A stretch of 64,000 bases of DNA, taken from contig JAHBXZ010000003.1 in the NCBI GenBank assembly GCA_019636215.1, positions 62,001 to 126,000 of the forward strand, in the 5' to 3' direction. Below the pieces are notes generated by a model. That model did no database searches, had not been told where the DNA came from, and saw only the letters and a program-made list of their open reading frames with translations. The position numbers and the translations under genes are program-made. Source of the DNA: Planctomycetota bacterium (GTDB lineage Bacteria > Planctomycetota > UBA8742 > UBA2392). This document shows, in pieces, positions 49,288-57,998 of the stretch. The stretch's first letter is position 1, and each line of letters starts with the position of its first letter.

Positions 49288-50172
49288 TCAACCGGCTGGC
49301 TTGTGTTGCGGCGGCCGCGGCGAGAACCACGGGGGTGCCTCCGGCACTGACCCATCCAGGTCGGCGGCCGAAATGCCACTGCCCTTGCCGACAGCCCGTT
49401 TGGTGGCGCGGCCCACCACCTGCGAGACCTGATAGGGCGCGAATTCGCCTTCACCCGGGCCGGGTGATTCCAGCGTCAGGTCGTCGAGGGCAATCACGTG
49501 CCCCGCGGCCAGGCTGCGCGACGCCACCAGCTTGCGCCGAAGCTGCTTCAACATCGCGAACTCGGATGCATCTGGATGCTTGCGATCTGCACCCAAGAGT
49601 GCCAGCGCGGCGCGCGCAGCCCGCGCGTACCCGGCAAGCCCCGGCGGTCTTCGCACAATCACGCTGGCACCGGCGGCAACGGCAATCTCGGCTATTCCGT
49701 GCGGCGAGCAATCAACGAGCCCCACCGGTAGCAGCGCCTGGCGCTGCATTCGCGACATGGCGCGCAGGTTCGGCGGAGCATCGCCCAGCCAGCCATGCAA
49801 AAGGCAGATCTGCGCGCCGCCGGGCAGCGCCAGCGCGGCCGACTGCTGCAACACCGCACCGGCCCGAAACGCAAGCTGGTGCCAGCCGACCACGCGGCTG
49901 ACTTCTTTCAACGTGGCGCCAGAAGTGTCGAGCAACAATGGCAAGCCCCAAAGGGCAATCGTCTCTATCAGCGCGCGGTGTGTAATCTCGCCGGGGCCAA
50001 CATAGGCCGCGCAGGCCTCTGGCTTGGCGGCGGGAACGTCACGCAGGGCAACGACCTTCGCCAATGGGCCGGCCACTGGAACGTCGCAGATTACGGCATC
50101 GGCGCCCTCGACACTGAAATCCTGCTGCCGAATGTCCGCGACTATAGTTACATTGGTGGCATGGCCTGTCAT
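49288..50172 (-). CDS. Shortened NeuB-like protein with SAF domain
   Basis: 294 residues. The middle reads VGPGEITHRALIETIALWGLPLLLDTSGATLKEV, ICLLHGWLGDAPPNLRAMSRMQ and VGLVDCSPHGIAEIAVAAGASVIVRRPPG. This follows the second half of the NeuB/SpsE sialic-acid-synthase barrel (SGEITN..L...GKPVILSTGMAT, LLHC...YP....NL.AM, VGYSDHT.G...A.AAVALGASVIEKHFT). A SAF domain ends it (LRRKLVASRSLAAGHVIALDDLTLESPG). Against NeuB of about 345 residues the first barrel strands are missing, and the catalytic His of SDHT is lost (DCSPHG), so activity is doubtful. It may be a diverged regulatory or degenerate paralogue. Confidence 0.72.
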   Translation of the reverse strand: MTGHATNVTIVADIRQQDFSVEGADAVICDVPVAGPLAKVVALRDVPAAKPEACAAYVGPGEITHRALIETIALWGLPLLLDTSGATLKEVSRVVGWHQLAFRAGAVLQQSAALALPGGAQICLLHGWLGDAPPNLRAMSRMQRQALLPVGLVDCSPHGIAEIAVAAGASVIVRRPPGLAGYARAARAALALLGADRKHPDASEFAMLKQLRRKLVASRSLAAGHVIALDDLTLESPGPGEGEFAPYQVSQVVGRATKRAVGKGSGISAADLDGSVPEAPPWFSPRPPQHKPAG

Positions 50173-50216
50173 TCAGGCCAATCTACCGGCTGGGCCACGC
50201 GGGGGAAACAGCGCCA

Positions 50217-50726
50217 ATGCTTGCAAGCCTGCTTGATTCGCCCTTTGTCGTGTTTGTCGGGTATGGCTGCCTCTGGCTGTTTCTGACCATCCCGTTCGCC
50301 TGGGCCTGCCGACGCATGGCGCGCGAGGACGCGATGTCGGAGTTCGAGGCCGTGTTGATCGGCCTGACAGGCGGGCCGCTTGGCCTGTGGGTGGTGTATG
50401 CGGCCAACGACCGGGCGCGCAAACGCGCGGACCTGATCCGGGGCGAACTCGAGGTCAAACTATTGAAAGAGCGCGAAGAAGCCGAGGCCGAACGCGCTGC
50501 GATTGACGCCGGGGCCGATGCCGCGCCGATGGAGGCCTTTCAGGTGCCGCCCAAACTGGCCGACAACGCGCCCCTGCCGCCCGAGGACCTGCCCGCCTCC
50601 CAGGCCTTCCGCCCCCCACCGCCCGAGGCAAAGGGTTCATGGCTGACCGACCCACCGTCCACCCCGCCGCAGCCAAACACCAGCGACTCCGACCCACCAC
50701 AACCGGTGACAAGCGCGGCCAAGTAG
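50217..50726 (+). CDS. Unknown membrane protein with coiled coil and Pro-rich tail
   Basis: 169 residues. One or two hydrophobic segments (FVVFVGYGCLWLFLTIPFAWAC and AVLIGLTGGPLGLWVVYAA), then a charged helix (ANDRARKRADLIRGELEVKLLKEREEAEAER) and a long Pro/Asp/Ser-rich tail. No family is recognised. It is divergent from the NeuB-like gene by 44 bases and followed by a repeat-bearing gap. Confidence 0.65.
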   Translation: MLASLLDSPFVVFVGYGCLWLFLTIPFAWACRRMAREDAMSEFEAVLIGLTGGPLGLWVVYAANDRARKRADLIRGELEVKLLKEREEAEAERAAIDAGADAAPMEAFQVPPKLADNAPLPPEDLPASQAFRPPPPEAKGSWLTDPPSTPPQPNTSDSDPPQPVTSAAK

Positions 50727-50812
50727 CAAAATGCGGCTCCGGTTTCGGGGACCGCCCGATTCGTACCTGTGGATCTGGTTCTTTTGTGGCCCCTTTTGTC
50801 TTGGCCCTGTTT

Positions 50813-50850
50813 CGCCCGCGTAGCGGGCGAGACGCTGGCGTTGCACGCCA
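50813..50850. repeat. Tandem hairpins upstream of the aldehyde dehydrogenase gene
   Basis: CGCCCGC-GTA-GCGGGCG (50813-50829) and TGGCG-TTGCA-CGCCA (50836-50850), then another AGCGGGCGAG at 50851. The gap 50727-50928 holds nothing else I can support. Confidence 0.7.
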
Positions 50851-50928
50851 AGCGGGCGAGGTGCTGCGTTGCTTGCGAAGGGATAGCGCCTTGCCTTGTG
50901 GTTGCTAGAAACTTGGCGGGAGATTGCC

Positions 50929-52416
50929 ATGAGCGAAGAAGTCCTGAACTTCATCAACGGGCAGTGGGTTGCCACCAAGGGCGCGGGCGAAAAGCTGGTC
51001 CGCAAGGACCCCGGCAACGGCGACGAAATCTGCCACATGCGCCAGGCCGACAACGCCGATGTGGACGCCGCCGTGGCCGCGGCCAAGGCCGCGTTTGCCG
51101 ACTGGAAGAAGGTGCCGCGACCCGAACGCGCCAAGCTGATTTTGAACAGCGTCGAGATCGTCCGCCGCCGCAAAGAAGAAATCGCGCAGCTGATGACCCG
51201 CGAAATGGGCAAGCCCATTGCCGAGGCCCGGGGCGACGTGCAGGAAGCCATTGACATGGCCTACTACATCGCAGCAGAAGGCCGCCGCGGCTGGGGCTGG
51301 CAGATTCCAAGCGAGCTGCCCAACAAGCGCATGTACACCATGCGCCAGCCGCTGGGCGTCTGCACGCTGATCACGCCGTGGAACTTCCCGATTGCCATCC
51401 CATCGTGGAAGTCCTACCCGGCGCTGGTGATGGGCAACACCTGCGTGTTCAAACCCGCCGAACACACCACGCTGCTGGGCAAGCGCTGGACGGAGATCCT
51501 GCACGAATCAGGTTTCCCCAAGGGCGTGTTCAATATGGTCGTCGGCCACGGCGCGCCGATCGGCGACCGGCTCGTCACGCACCCGGACGTCGCCATGATC
51601 AGCTTCACCGGCAGCACCGCCACCGGCCTTGGCATTGCCGCCAAGACCGCGCCCCTGAACAAACGCCTGAGCCTTGAGATGGGCGGCAAGAACCCCGTCG
51701 TGATCATGGACGACGCGGACCTGGAACTGGCCCTGCACGCGGTACTGTGGTGCACGTTCGGCACCAGCGGCCAGCGCTGCACGGCCTGTTCGCGCGTGAT
51801 TGTGCACGAGAAGGTTCACGACAAGTTCGTGAAGCTGCTGGCCGACCACGCCGGCAAGCTCAAGGTCGGACACGGCAGCGACCCCACGAGTTTCTTTGGC
51901 GCGATCATCAATGAAACGCAACTGGCCAAGATTGACAGTTACGTGCAGATCGGCCTGAAAGAAGGCGCAAAGCTGGAATGCGGCGGCAAGGTGCTGCGCG
52001 AAGGGGCCTTCGCCAAGGGCAACTACTACGCCGCCACGGTGTTCAGCAACGTCACCCCGAACATGCGCATCGCGCAGGAAGAAATCTTCGGGCCCGTACT
52101 GTCGGTCATCAAGGTCGGCAGCTACGACGAGGCCATCAAAGTGGCCAACAGCGTTGCCTACGGCCTGAGCACCAGCTTTTTCAGCCGCGACGTGAACCTG
52201 TGCCACCGCGCCAGCGAAGAACTGGAGTCAGGCCTGTGCTATATCAACGCCGGCACCACGGGCGCGGAAGTCAGCACCCCGTTTGGCGGATGGAAGAACA
52301 CCGGCAACGGCCACAGAGAAGGCGGGCCGACGGTGATTGAAGCCTTCAGCGAGATCAAAACCGTCATCATCGATTACAGCGGCAAAGTGCAGAAGGCGCA
52401 GATTGATAACAACTAG
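50929..52416 (+). CDS. NAD(P)-dependent aldehyde dehydrogenase
   Basis: 495 residues, cytoplasmic. [14 protein letters not shown], the Rossmann segment [13 protein letters not shown], the general base Glu in [19 protein letters not shown] and catalytic Cys in [13 protein letters not shown] define the ALDH superfamily. [22 protein letters not shown] near the C-terminus resembles the ALDH7 (semialdehyde dehydrogenase) branch. Substrate cannot be fixed. ATG 50929 has GGGAGA upstream. It stands alone between hairpin-rich gaps. Confidence 0.92.
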   Translation: MSEEVLNFINGQWVATKGAGEKLVRKDPGNGDEICHMRQADNADVDAAVAAAKAAFADWKKVPRPERAKLILNSVEIVRRRKEEIAQLMTREMGKPIAEARGDVQEAIDMAYYIAAEGRRGWGWQIPSELPNKRMYTMRQPLGVCTLITPWNFPIAIPSWKSYPALVMGNTCVFKPAEHTTLLGKRWTEILHESGFPKGVFNMVVGHGAPIGDRLVTHPDVAMISFTGSTATGLGIAAKTAPLNKRLSLEMGGKNPVVIMDDADLELALHAVLWCTFGTSGQRCTACSRVIVHEKVHDKFVKLLADHAGKLKVGHGSDPTSFFGAIINETQLAKIDSYVQIGLKEGAKLECGGKVLREGAFAKGNYYAATVFSNVTPNMRIAQEEIFGPVLSVIKVGSYDEAIKVANSVAYGLSTSFFSRDVNLCHRASEELESGLCYINAGTTGAEVSTPFGGWKNTGNGHREGGPTVIEAFSEIKTVIIDYSGKVQKAQIDNN

Positions 52417-52840
52417 CTGGTAGCCTGCCAGGTTCGACTCGCCAGGATGCACTGCCAATTCGGTCAGTACTGCGGGGTTAAGCAGTAGTAGTCGCGCGGT
52501 TCGGCGCGGAGCGCCGGTACCATGTAAGCCCCCTGCAAGCCCTGAGATTTTCGAAGGGCGCAGCAGGGGGTTGCCTGCGATGGACAACCCAAGGCGCGGA
52601 GCGCCGACACAAAGCGGGTCTGCCTGGAAGGTAGGGCTTGTGTCGGCGCTCCGCGCCTTAGAACTCTCGTCGGGCCAGCACCCACGCCATCGGCGTGGGC
52701 TTACGTTGTTGAGGCGCTCCGCGCCAGAGTGCCGACCCCTGTTCTACGTTGCAGCATAGGCCATCTCGGTTATGTCACGCGCGGGACGCGCGTGGAAACC
52801 CATCGGCGAGGACGCCCGATGCCACAATCTGCAAACCGCG
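52417..52840. repeat. 424-base gap packed with hairpins; no gene supported
   Basis: GGCGCGGAGCGCC occurs at 52503-52515 and 52593-52605, and its complement GGCGCTCCGCGCC at 52645-52657 and 52713-52725. The central pair extends to a stem of about 23 bases (52591-52615 against 52636-52659). Other stems are CCCCCTGC/GCAGGGGG (52529-52570, with inner GCCC/GGGC), CCCACGCC-ATC-GGCGTGGG (52681-52699), CACGCGC/GCGCGTG (52776-52794) and CATCGG/CCGATG (52801-52821). All frames are interrupted or shadow-like. Confidence 0.85.
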
Positions 52841-54298
52841 CTAATACCTGGCCAGCACCCACTCGCGCCACTCGGTCTCCAGGTCGGCCAGGGGCTTGCC
52901 GAACGCTTCTTCAAGCTCTTTCACCCGATCTTTCTTGTCGGGCGCGGGGGTGTTCAGCCACTTGCGGGCCTTGTCGGCGTACTGGCTGAAAAAGAACTCC
53001 ATCAGCGAAAACGCCTTGGCGGCGGCGCTCTGGTCCATGTCGTTGGTTTCCAGCATGAGCATGCGTGCCAGTGCCGGGTCTTTGCCGAATACCACTTCAC
53101 TTAATGCCACTTCGCGCAGCAGGTCCGGCGAGCCGGATTTCTTGGTGAACTCCGGTATCACGTTGTGGCTGCTGGCTGTCGCGCCCTTTTGTTCAATCGT
53201 GTATCGCACTGTGGAACATGTGCCCAGCACCTGCGAAGTAATCAGGTAGCTGAAGCCCACTGTAACCCACGGCGGCGTATCGCCACCCTGGCCTCGTGCG
53301 CGGTACATCAACTGAATCACGGTGCTGTTGCCGATCATGTCGTCGGCGCTGGCGTCAAACACGCCGCGCGTCATGAAGCCGCTTGGGTCACGGGTGTAGG
53401 TTCCCTGCAGCTTGCGGGTGAACTCCAGGTTGTCTCCTTCCAGCTTCATCACCTTGGTAAGCATGGCCGTCCACAATGCCTCGGTGTTCACCTGCGTAAG
53501 CGTGAACTTGCGACCGGCGCCAAAGGGCTGGTCCTTGACCCCAAGCAGTTCCATGGCGCGTTTGGTGTTGGCCTCCACCGCCCTGTGCATGGTCTTGGCG
53601 CGGGTTTCGTCAACCGTGGTGCGCACAACCAGAAACGCGCTTTCGCGGCGCCAGAACCTGGCGCCAATTTCCTTGGCCTGGGCGTCTTCGCCTGTCACCT
53701 CTTCGCCGAAGGTCCCGGCCTCCATGGCCTTGCGGCCGGCGTCGCGCCAGGCCTTGGCAAAATCCGGCAGCCAGTCGTCACCGTCCTTGACGTGCCCGCG
53801 CAGTTTGCGCGCCTCGGCGTCTTCGGGGGAGTAATACAGCAGGTCTATGGCCGCGATTCGGCGTGCGCGCTCGTCGCCGGCCTTGCGCGCATCTTCCATC
53901 AGGCGTTTGCAGCGTTCCGCGCAACGCACGAACTCTTTGGCCTTTTTGTCGTCAGGTTTCTTGCGGGCTTCGATCAGCTTGGCGGCATCCAGCACTTCTT
54001 TGTCAGGCAGCAGCTTGTCGGGCACCCATTCCCCACCTCGCTTCTGGTAGCCCAGGCCTTTCCATGCCTTGACCAGGTCCGGTACCAGTTGGCGAGCGCG
54101 GTCGTACTGCTTGCGGGCATCACCGAACACCTGGGCCTTCTTGTACTCATCACCCAGGTCGGCGTGTTTGTCGGCAAGATAATCCCAGGCCTTGGCGCGT
54201 TCTTTGTCGAATTCAAATGGCGCCGGAGGCTTTGGGTCCTGGGCAACGGCAATTGGCGCAACAAGCAGCACAAGCAGGGCGGCAGTCAAGGCGCGCAT
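52841..54298 (-). CDS. Exported peptidase-MA-like pseudoenzyme
   Basis: 485 residues. Signal peptide (ALLVLLVAPIAVAQ), a TPR-like helical region (about 30-200), then a domain with the layout of peptidase-MA/DUF1570-type metalloproteases common in planctomycetes: FLVVRTTVDE, an equivalent of the HExxH helix and the PPWVTVGFSYLITS element (usually LPxWLxEGLAxYL). The HExxH position reads STVIQ and the Glu of WLxEG is missing, so zinc binding is lost. A helical end (EFFFSQYADKARKW) follows. The AGGAGA ribosome-binding site is good. Role unknown. Confidence 0.72.
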   Translation of the reverse strand: MRALTAALLVLLVAPIAVAQDPKPPAPFEFDKERAKAWDYLADKHADLGDEYKKAQVFGDARKQYDRARQLVPDLVKAWKGLGYQKRGGEWVPDKLLPDKEVLDAAKLIEARKKPDDKKAKEFVRCAERCKRLMEDARKAGDERARRIAAIDLLYYSPEDAEARKLRGHVKDGDDWLPDFAKAWRDAGRKAMEAGTFGEEVTGEDAQAKEIGARFWRRESAFLVVRTTVDETRAKTMHRAVEANTKRAMELLGVKDQPFGAGRKFTLTQVNTEALWTAMLTKVMKLEGDNLEFTRKLQGTYTRDPSGFMTRGVFDASADDMIGNSTVIQLMYRARGQGGDTPPWVTVGFSYLITSQVLGTCSTVRYTIEQKGATASSHNVIPEFTKKSGSPDLLREVALSEVVFGKDPALARMLMLETNDMDQSAAAKAFSLMEFFFSQYADKARKWLNTPAPDKKDRVKELEEAFGKPLADLETEWREWVLARY

Positions 54299-54377
54299 GG
54301 GTTCTCCTGGTATTGAGTATAAACTTCGCGCCGCGGCTTACGGAGGTGTGTTCGAAGGCGAATGTTCATGGCAAAGG

Positions 54378-54507
54378 AAAGCGCCGAAGCGCCAAAGGGT
54401 CGCAGCGACTGTGGAACCCTAGCCAGAAGGGCACGCGGCGCAGCGCCCCATGCGCACCCTTTATCCACCTGCGTGGCCGCAACGCAGGCATTGGCGCTTT
54501 GGCGGTC
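54378..54507. repeat. Inverted repeat of GCGCCAAAG type in a 277-base gap
   Basis: GCGCCGAAGCGCCAAAGG (54381-54398) faces TTGGCGCTTTGGCGG (54491-54505). The stretch between holds another small stem (GCGGCGCAGCGCC at 54435). No gene is supported in 54299-54575. Confidence 0.6.
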
Positions 54508-54575
54508 GGCTGGGCCGCTGATTTCCGCCGCCCACTTCCCGACTGTGCTGCACCGCGCGATTGCGGCTCTTGTTG

Positions 54576-56120
54576 TCAGCGGGGCAGGCGCGCGAAGATC
54601 TCTGCCGCTGCCTTTCGCCCGGTCTCTGCGCCGCCGTTCATGTACCCCTGCGAATCCAGGCTGCAATGTTCGCCGGCGAACAGCAGGTCCCCCACCGGCG
54701 CGCCCTCGTGCCCGCGGATCGCGGTCCATTGGCCGGGCTTGTAGGCAGCATAGCTGGCCAGAACGTGTTTCTCCTGCGGCCAGATCATGCGCATGAGCTT
54801 GGCGTTGCGGGCCTTCTGCACACCCGCAAACGCAGGTTCCAGGCGCGACAGAAGACGTTCGGCCTGCTGGCCGGGCGTGCCAATGGCCATCATGTCGCAC
54901 ATCGAACCGCCCGAGTAAAACGTCAGGCCGGCCGGGCCCTGCACCGGGTCAACGCCTTTGCCCCACTGCAGCCGCGAATTGTCCCACACCAGCTGGAACG
55001 GTTCATCGCTGAAGATGCCGCCCGAAAAGCCCTTCATGCGCCAGGGCCGCGTGTCCATGCCCACGATCAGCTTGCCGTTCTTGCCGTAACCAAGGTCCTT
55101 GATCGCGCGACGTTTCTCGGCAGGCAGATCGACGCGCAAGTCCAGTTCGCGCAGCACGGTAAACGGCAAGGCCAGCACAACAACATCAAACGAGTCCTCA
55201 ACGGCGCCGCGGGGAGTGTCGAAGGTCAGTGTCGTGGGCTTGCTGCCGCTGACGCGCGCCAGCCGGTGCTCCAGGCGGATCGTGCCGGCCAGACGCTTGC
55301 CAAGTTCCACGCACACCAGTTCGTTGCCACCCTTGACCTTGAAACGCTCGTCGCTTTCGCCAAACGGTTCAAAACGCGAGCCTTCGGTCGAAAGCAGGCA
55401 CAGCATGTTCATGCACGATTGGTCGGCAGTATCCAGCCCGTACTCGGTTACAAAGGCCACGTCAATCAGGGCGCGCAACCAGCCCGTACAGCCGATGGCC
55501 TCGAGATAGTCCGCCAGCGATGTGGCATCCAGCGCGCGGAAGGCCGCGCTTTCGCGGGACTCTGCCGGGTCAAGTTCCGTCAACACGGCATCGGCGGACA
55601 GCCGCGAAGCCAGGGGCCTTAGGGCCTCGAAGATCTCCTTGTCGGATATGTGCTTGCTGCCGAAGTACCACGCGTTTTCCACCACGCCGGTATCGTCCTG
55701 CATGTCCAGCAGTGTCAGGCCGAGCTCCTTGCACAGCGCCAGCATGTCTTCATGCCCGCTGTCAATGAACTCGCCGCCAAGCTCGGTGCTCAGGCCGGGG
55801 CCCAGCAGCCCGGTGTTAGTATGCATGCGGCCACCAACGCGCGACGAGGCCTCAAACACGGTCGCGCGTACGTTCTGTTTGTGCAGCTGCCAGGCGCAGT
55901 TCAACCCCGCAATGCCCGCGCCGACAATGGCGATCTTGGGCTGCGCGCGAACCGGGGCCTGTCGGTCAGGAGAGCTTGCGCAGGCAGCAATGGTCAGCGC
56001 GCCGGCGGCCGCGCCGGCCTGCATGAAGCGACGGCGGGAAGCATAGAGGACCGCCGAATCGTTGCGGTGCGCCGCACGAAGCAACACGCGCAAGCGGGCG
56101 AACAGTGGTGAACGTGCCAT
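54576..56120 (-). CDS. Tat-exported flavin amine oxidase, probable lipoprotein
   Basis: 514 residues. The twin-arginine signal SRRRFMQAG (about 28-36) is followed by a hydrophobic stretch and AACASS, a possible lipobox. The FAD-binding Rossmann motif is KIAIVGAGIAGLNCAWQL with ASSRVGGRM, and the C-terminal FAD motif is LLFAGEHCSLDSQGYMNGGAETGRKAA. This is the monoamine-oxidase/phytoene-desaturase-like superfamily, oxidising amines in the periplasm with release of H2O2. A substrate is not predictable. The 27 residues before the Tat motif may mean the true start is at a later codon. Confidence 0.88.
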   Translation of the reverse strand: MARSPLFARLRVLLRAAHRNDSAVLYASRRRFMQAGAAAGALTIAACASSPDRQAPVRAQPKIAIVGAGIAGLNCAWQLHKQNVRATVFEASSRVGGRMHTNTGLLGPGLSTELGGEFIDSGHEDMLALCKELGLTLLDMQDDTGVVENAWYFGSKHISDKEIFEALRPLASRLSADAVLTELDPAESRESAAFRALDATSLADYLEAIGCTGWLRALIDVAFVTEYGLDTADQSCMNMLCLLSTEGSRFEPFGESDERFKVKGGNELVCVELGKRLAGTIRLEHRLARVSGSKPTTLTFDTPRGAVEDSFDVVVLALPFTVLRELDLRVDLPAEKRRAIKDLGYGKNGKLIVGMDTRPWRMKGFSGGIFSDEPFQLVWDNSRLQWGKGVDPVQGPAGLTFYSGGSMCDMMAIGTPGQQAERLLSRLEPAFAGVQKARNAKLMRMIWPQEKHVLASYAAYKPGQWTAIRGHEGAPVGDLLFAGEHCSLDSQGYMNGGAETGRKAAAEIFARLPR

Positions 56121-56218
56121 GGACTCCTCCGGACGGGGTGCGGAGTCTAGCCAAGCGCAGCGCCGGAGTCATGCAGCTACGCGATTGCCCATCGCGGCCG
56201 CGGGGAATGTCGTTGGGA

Positions 56219-56324
56219 GTCGAGTGCGGCGCGGGGCGCCGCGTCGAAGGTCGAAAACGGTTGCGCTGTGGTGTTCGGTACCGAGTCCCGCCAGGACAAC
56301 CGCCCTCGACCTTCGACACTCGAC
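56219..56324. repeat. Inverted repeat with a 17-base palindrome inserted in one arm
   Basis: The right arm (56306-56324) is TCGACCTTCGACACTCGAC. The left arm is its exact reverse complement, GTCGAGT (56219-56225) plus GTCGAAGGTCGA (56243-56254), interrupted by GCGGCGCGGGGCGCCGC (56226-56242), itself a 7-bp stem with a GGG loop. It lies in the gap between the amine oxidase and beta-helix genes. Confidence 0.85.
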
Positions 56325-56361
56325 GGGCCGCGAAGCGGACCATCTCGACTTGCCGTTCCGG

Positions 56362-57990
56362 TCAATCCTCGTAGCAGCCCGCATCATGGGGTGCCACGCG
56401 CGGCGTGCCTTCCAGGTCGTGGCTGGTCGCGTTGGCGGTGCTGGCCGCGCCGCGGCAGGCCGAAACCGCGGCAAGGTGCGCGTTGCGCGAACTGGCATTG
56501 GCTGTCACGTTCACAAAGTCGCCCAGGCCGTTGCCAATCGTGTAGCTGCCGCCGGGCACGCCAGCAGTCACGCTGCCGAACAGCACGTTGCCCGCAAACC
56601 CGATGCCTGTGACGCCCCCCACCACATCCAGTGCGAGGTTGCCGGTGCTGTAACAGGCGTTGTTGGCAAACAGCATGTTGGTCGCGCCGCTCCATGAACT
56701 CAGGCGCGCGGCCCGGGCCCCGTTGATGAACGTGTTGTGAATGACCTGGATGTTGGTCGGGTTGCCCTGGTGGACCTGGCTGGCAAAGGCGCTGCCCGTG
56801 GCGCTGATGACCAGGTTGTTGCGCACGATGCATTCGCCCTGGATCTGCATCGCGTTGTCGTTACTGCGATAGCACAGATTGCGCTCGACAACGTTCTGAG
56901 GCTGGCCTGCCGTGCCATAGACCAGGATGCAGGGGTAGTTGCAGTCGTGCACGTGGTTTTCGGCAATCAGGTTGCCCCAACTGCCCTGCTTGAGCTCAAT
57001 GCCGTCGCCCTGGCTGACCGTGGCCGCATTTGTGTTGTAGACGTGGTTCAGCGCGATCACGCTCTGGCTCATGATCACTGCCCCGTTGTTGGCGCCAAGG
57101 TACATGCCCTCGCCGGTGCCATCGGTGTCGTGAATCTCGTTGCGCGTGATGTGGATGAAGCTGGTATTGACAGTGTTGGTCGAAATGCCCGCGTCGCCGG
57201 TGTTGTGGATCTCGCACTGGTCAATCCACACCTGAGTGCAGTCGTACAACCTCAGCCCGTGGCTGCCCCCGGTGAATTCAATGCCCCGGAAGCACAGGTA
57301 GCGCGACTGGCTGCCCACGCCCACGTTCATGATGTTCTGGCCCGTGGTGTTCATGTAAATGACGGGCGAAGCACCGCTGGCCGCCACCACCCAGATCGGC
57401 GCGCCCGCCGTGCCCTGCAGGTTGACGGTAAAGTTGCTGCTTAGCTCGTACATGCCGGTGCCGATTTCCAGCTTCTGGCCGGCGGTCAGCGCGTTGATCG
57501 CATTGCGCAGGGCGGTACCGTTCTGCAACTGGGTCTGGCCACTGTTGTAGTTGTGCGGGATGGTTGTCGTCGCCGCCACGCCGGCCCAGGTGGGGTCATA
57601 GGGTGACGCCGCCGGAGTCTGCGGTGTCGCGCTGACTTCGGCGCTGGGCGCGCTTTCGCCGCTTGCCGTCATGTAGGTGATGACGGCGTAGTAGGTCGTC
57701 CCGTTGGTCAGGCCGGGCAGGTTCGTGGGGCTGCTGACCGCCGCAAGCGATGTGCCGTTGCTGGTCGTGACGCCGGGTGACGTGCGGTAGTAGATGGTGT
57801 AACCAGTCGCGCCGCTAACGGCGCTAAACGTGAAGCTGATCGCCGAGTCGCCAGCCGTGGCCGCCAATGTGATCACCGCCGGGCCCGCTGGCATGCCCGG
57901 TGTGTTCCCGCCGCTGCTGCCGCCCCCACCAGCGCAGGCCGAGAGCAACAGCAGGACTGCGCCACAGGTCATCACACAATGGTTGCGCAT
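56362..57990 (-). CDS. Lipoprotein with fibronectin-III and right-handed beta-helix domains
   Basis: 542 residues. Lipobox LLSAC (Cys about 19), a Gly/Ser-rich tether, one fibronectin type III domain (about 38-128: ISFTFSAVSGATGYTIYYRTS ... YYAVITYMTASGESAPS), then a right-handed parallel beta-helix (150-520) with repeats such as YLCFRGIEFTGGSHGLRLYDCTQVWIDQCEI and GNLIAENHVHDCNYPCILVYG. The helix resembles polysaccharide-lyase/carbohydrate-binding folds. The neighbouring gene encodes a close paralogue of the helix without the FnIII domain. It is likely surface-exposed; no catalytic residues are assigned. Confidence 0.88.
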   Translation of the reverse strand: MRNHCVMTCGAVLLLLSACAGGGGSSGGNTPGMPAGPAVITLAATAGDSAISFTFSAVSGATGYTIYYRTSPGVTTSNGTSLAAVSSPTNLPGLTNGTTYYAVITYMTASGESAPSAEVSATPQTPAASPYDPTWAGVAATTTIPHNYNSGQTQLQNGTALRNAINALTAGQKLEIGTGMYELSSNFTVNLQGTAGAPIWVVAASGASPVIYMNTTGQNIMNVGVGSQSRYLCFRGIEFTGGSHGLRLYDCTQVWIDQCEIHNTGDAGISTNTVNTSFIHITRNEIHDTDGTGEGMYLGANNGAVIMSQSVIALNHVYNTNAATVSQGDGIELKQGSWGNLIAENHVHDCNYPCILVYGTAGQPQNVVERNLCYRSNDNAMQIQGECIVRNNLVISATGSAFASQVHQGNPTNIQVIHNTFINGARAARLSSWSGATNMLFANNACYSTGNLALDVVGGVTGIGFAGNVLFGSVTAGVPGGSYTIGNGLGDFVNVTANASSRNAHLAAVSACRGAASTANATSHDLEGTPRVAPHDAGCYED

Positions 57991-57998
57991 GTTGCCTC

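Noticed and set aside
52417..52840. CRISPR array or tRNA cluster
   Set aside because: The repeats are short palindromes at uneven spacing without spacers of constant length, and no cloverleaf could be drawn.
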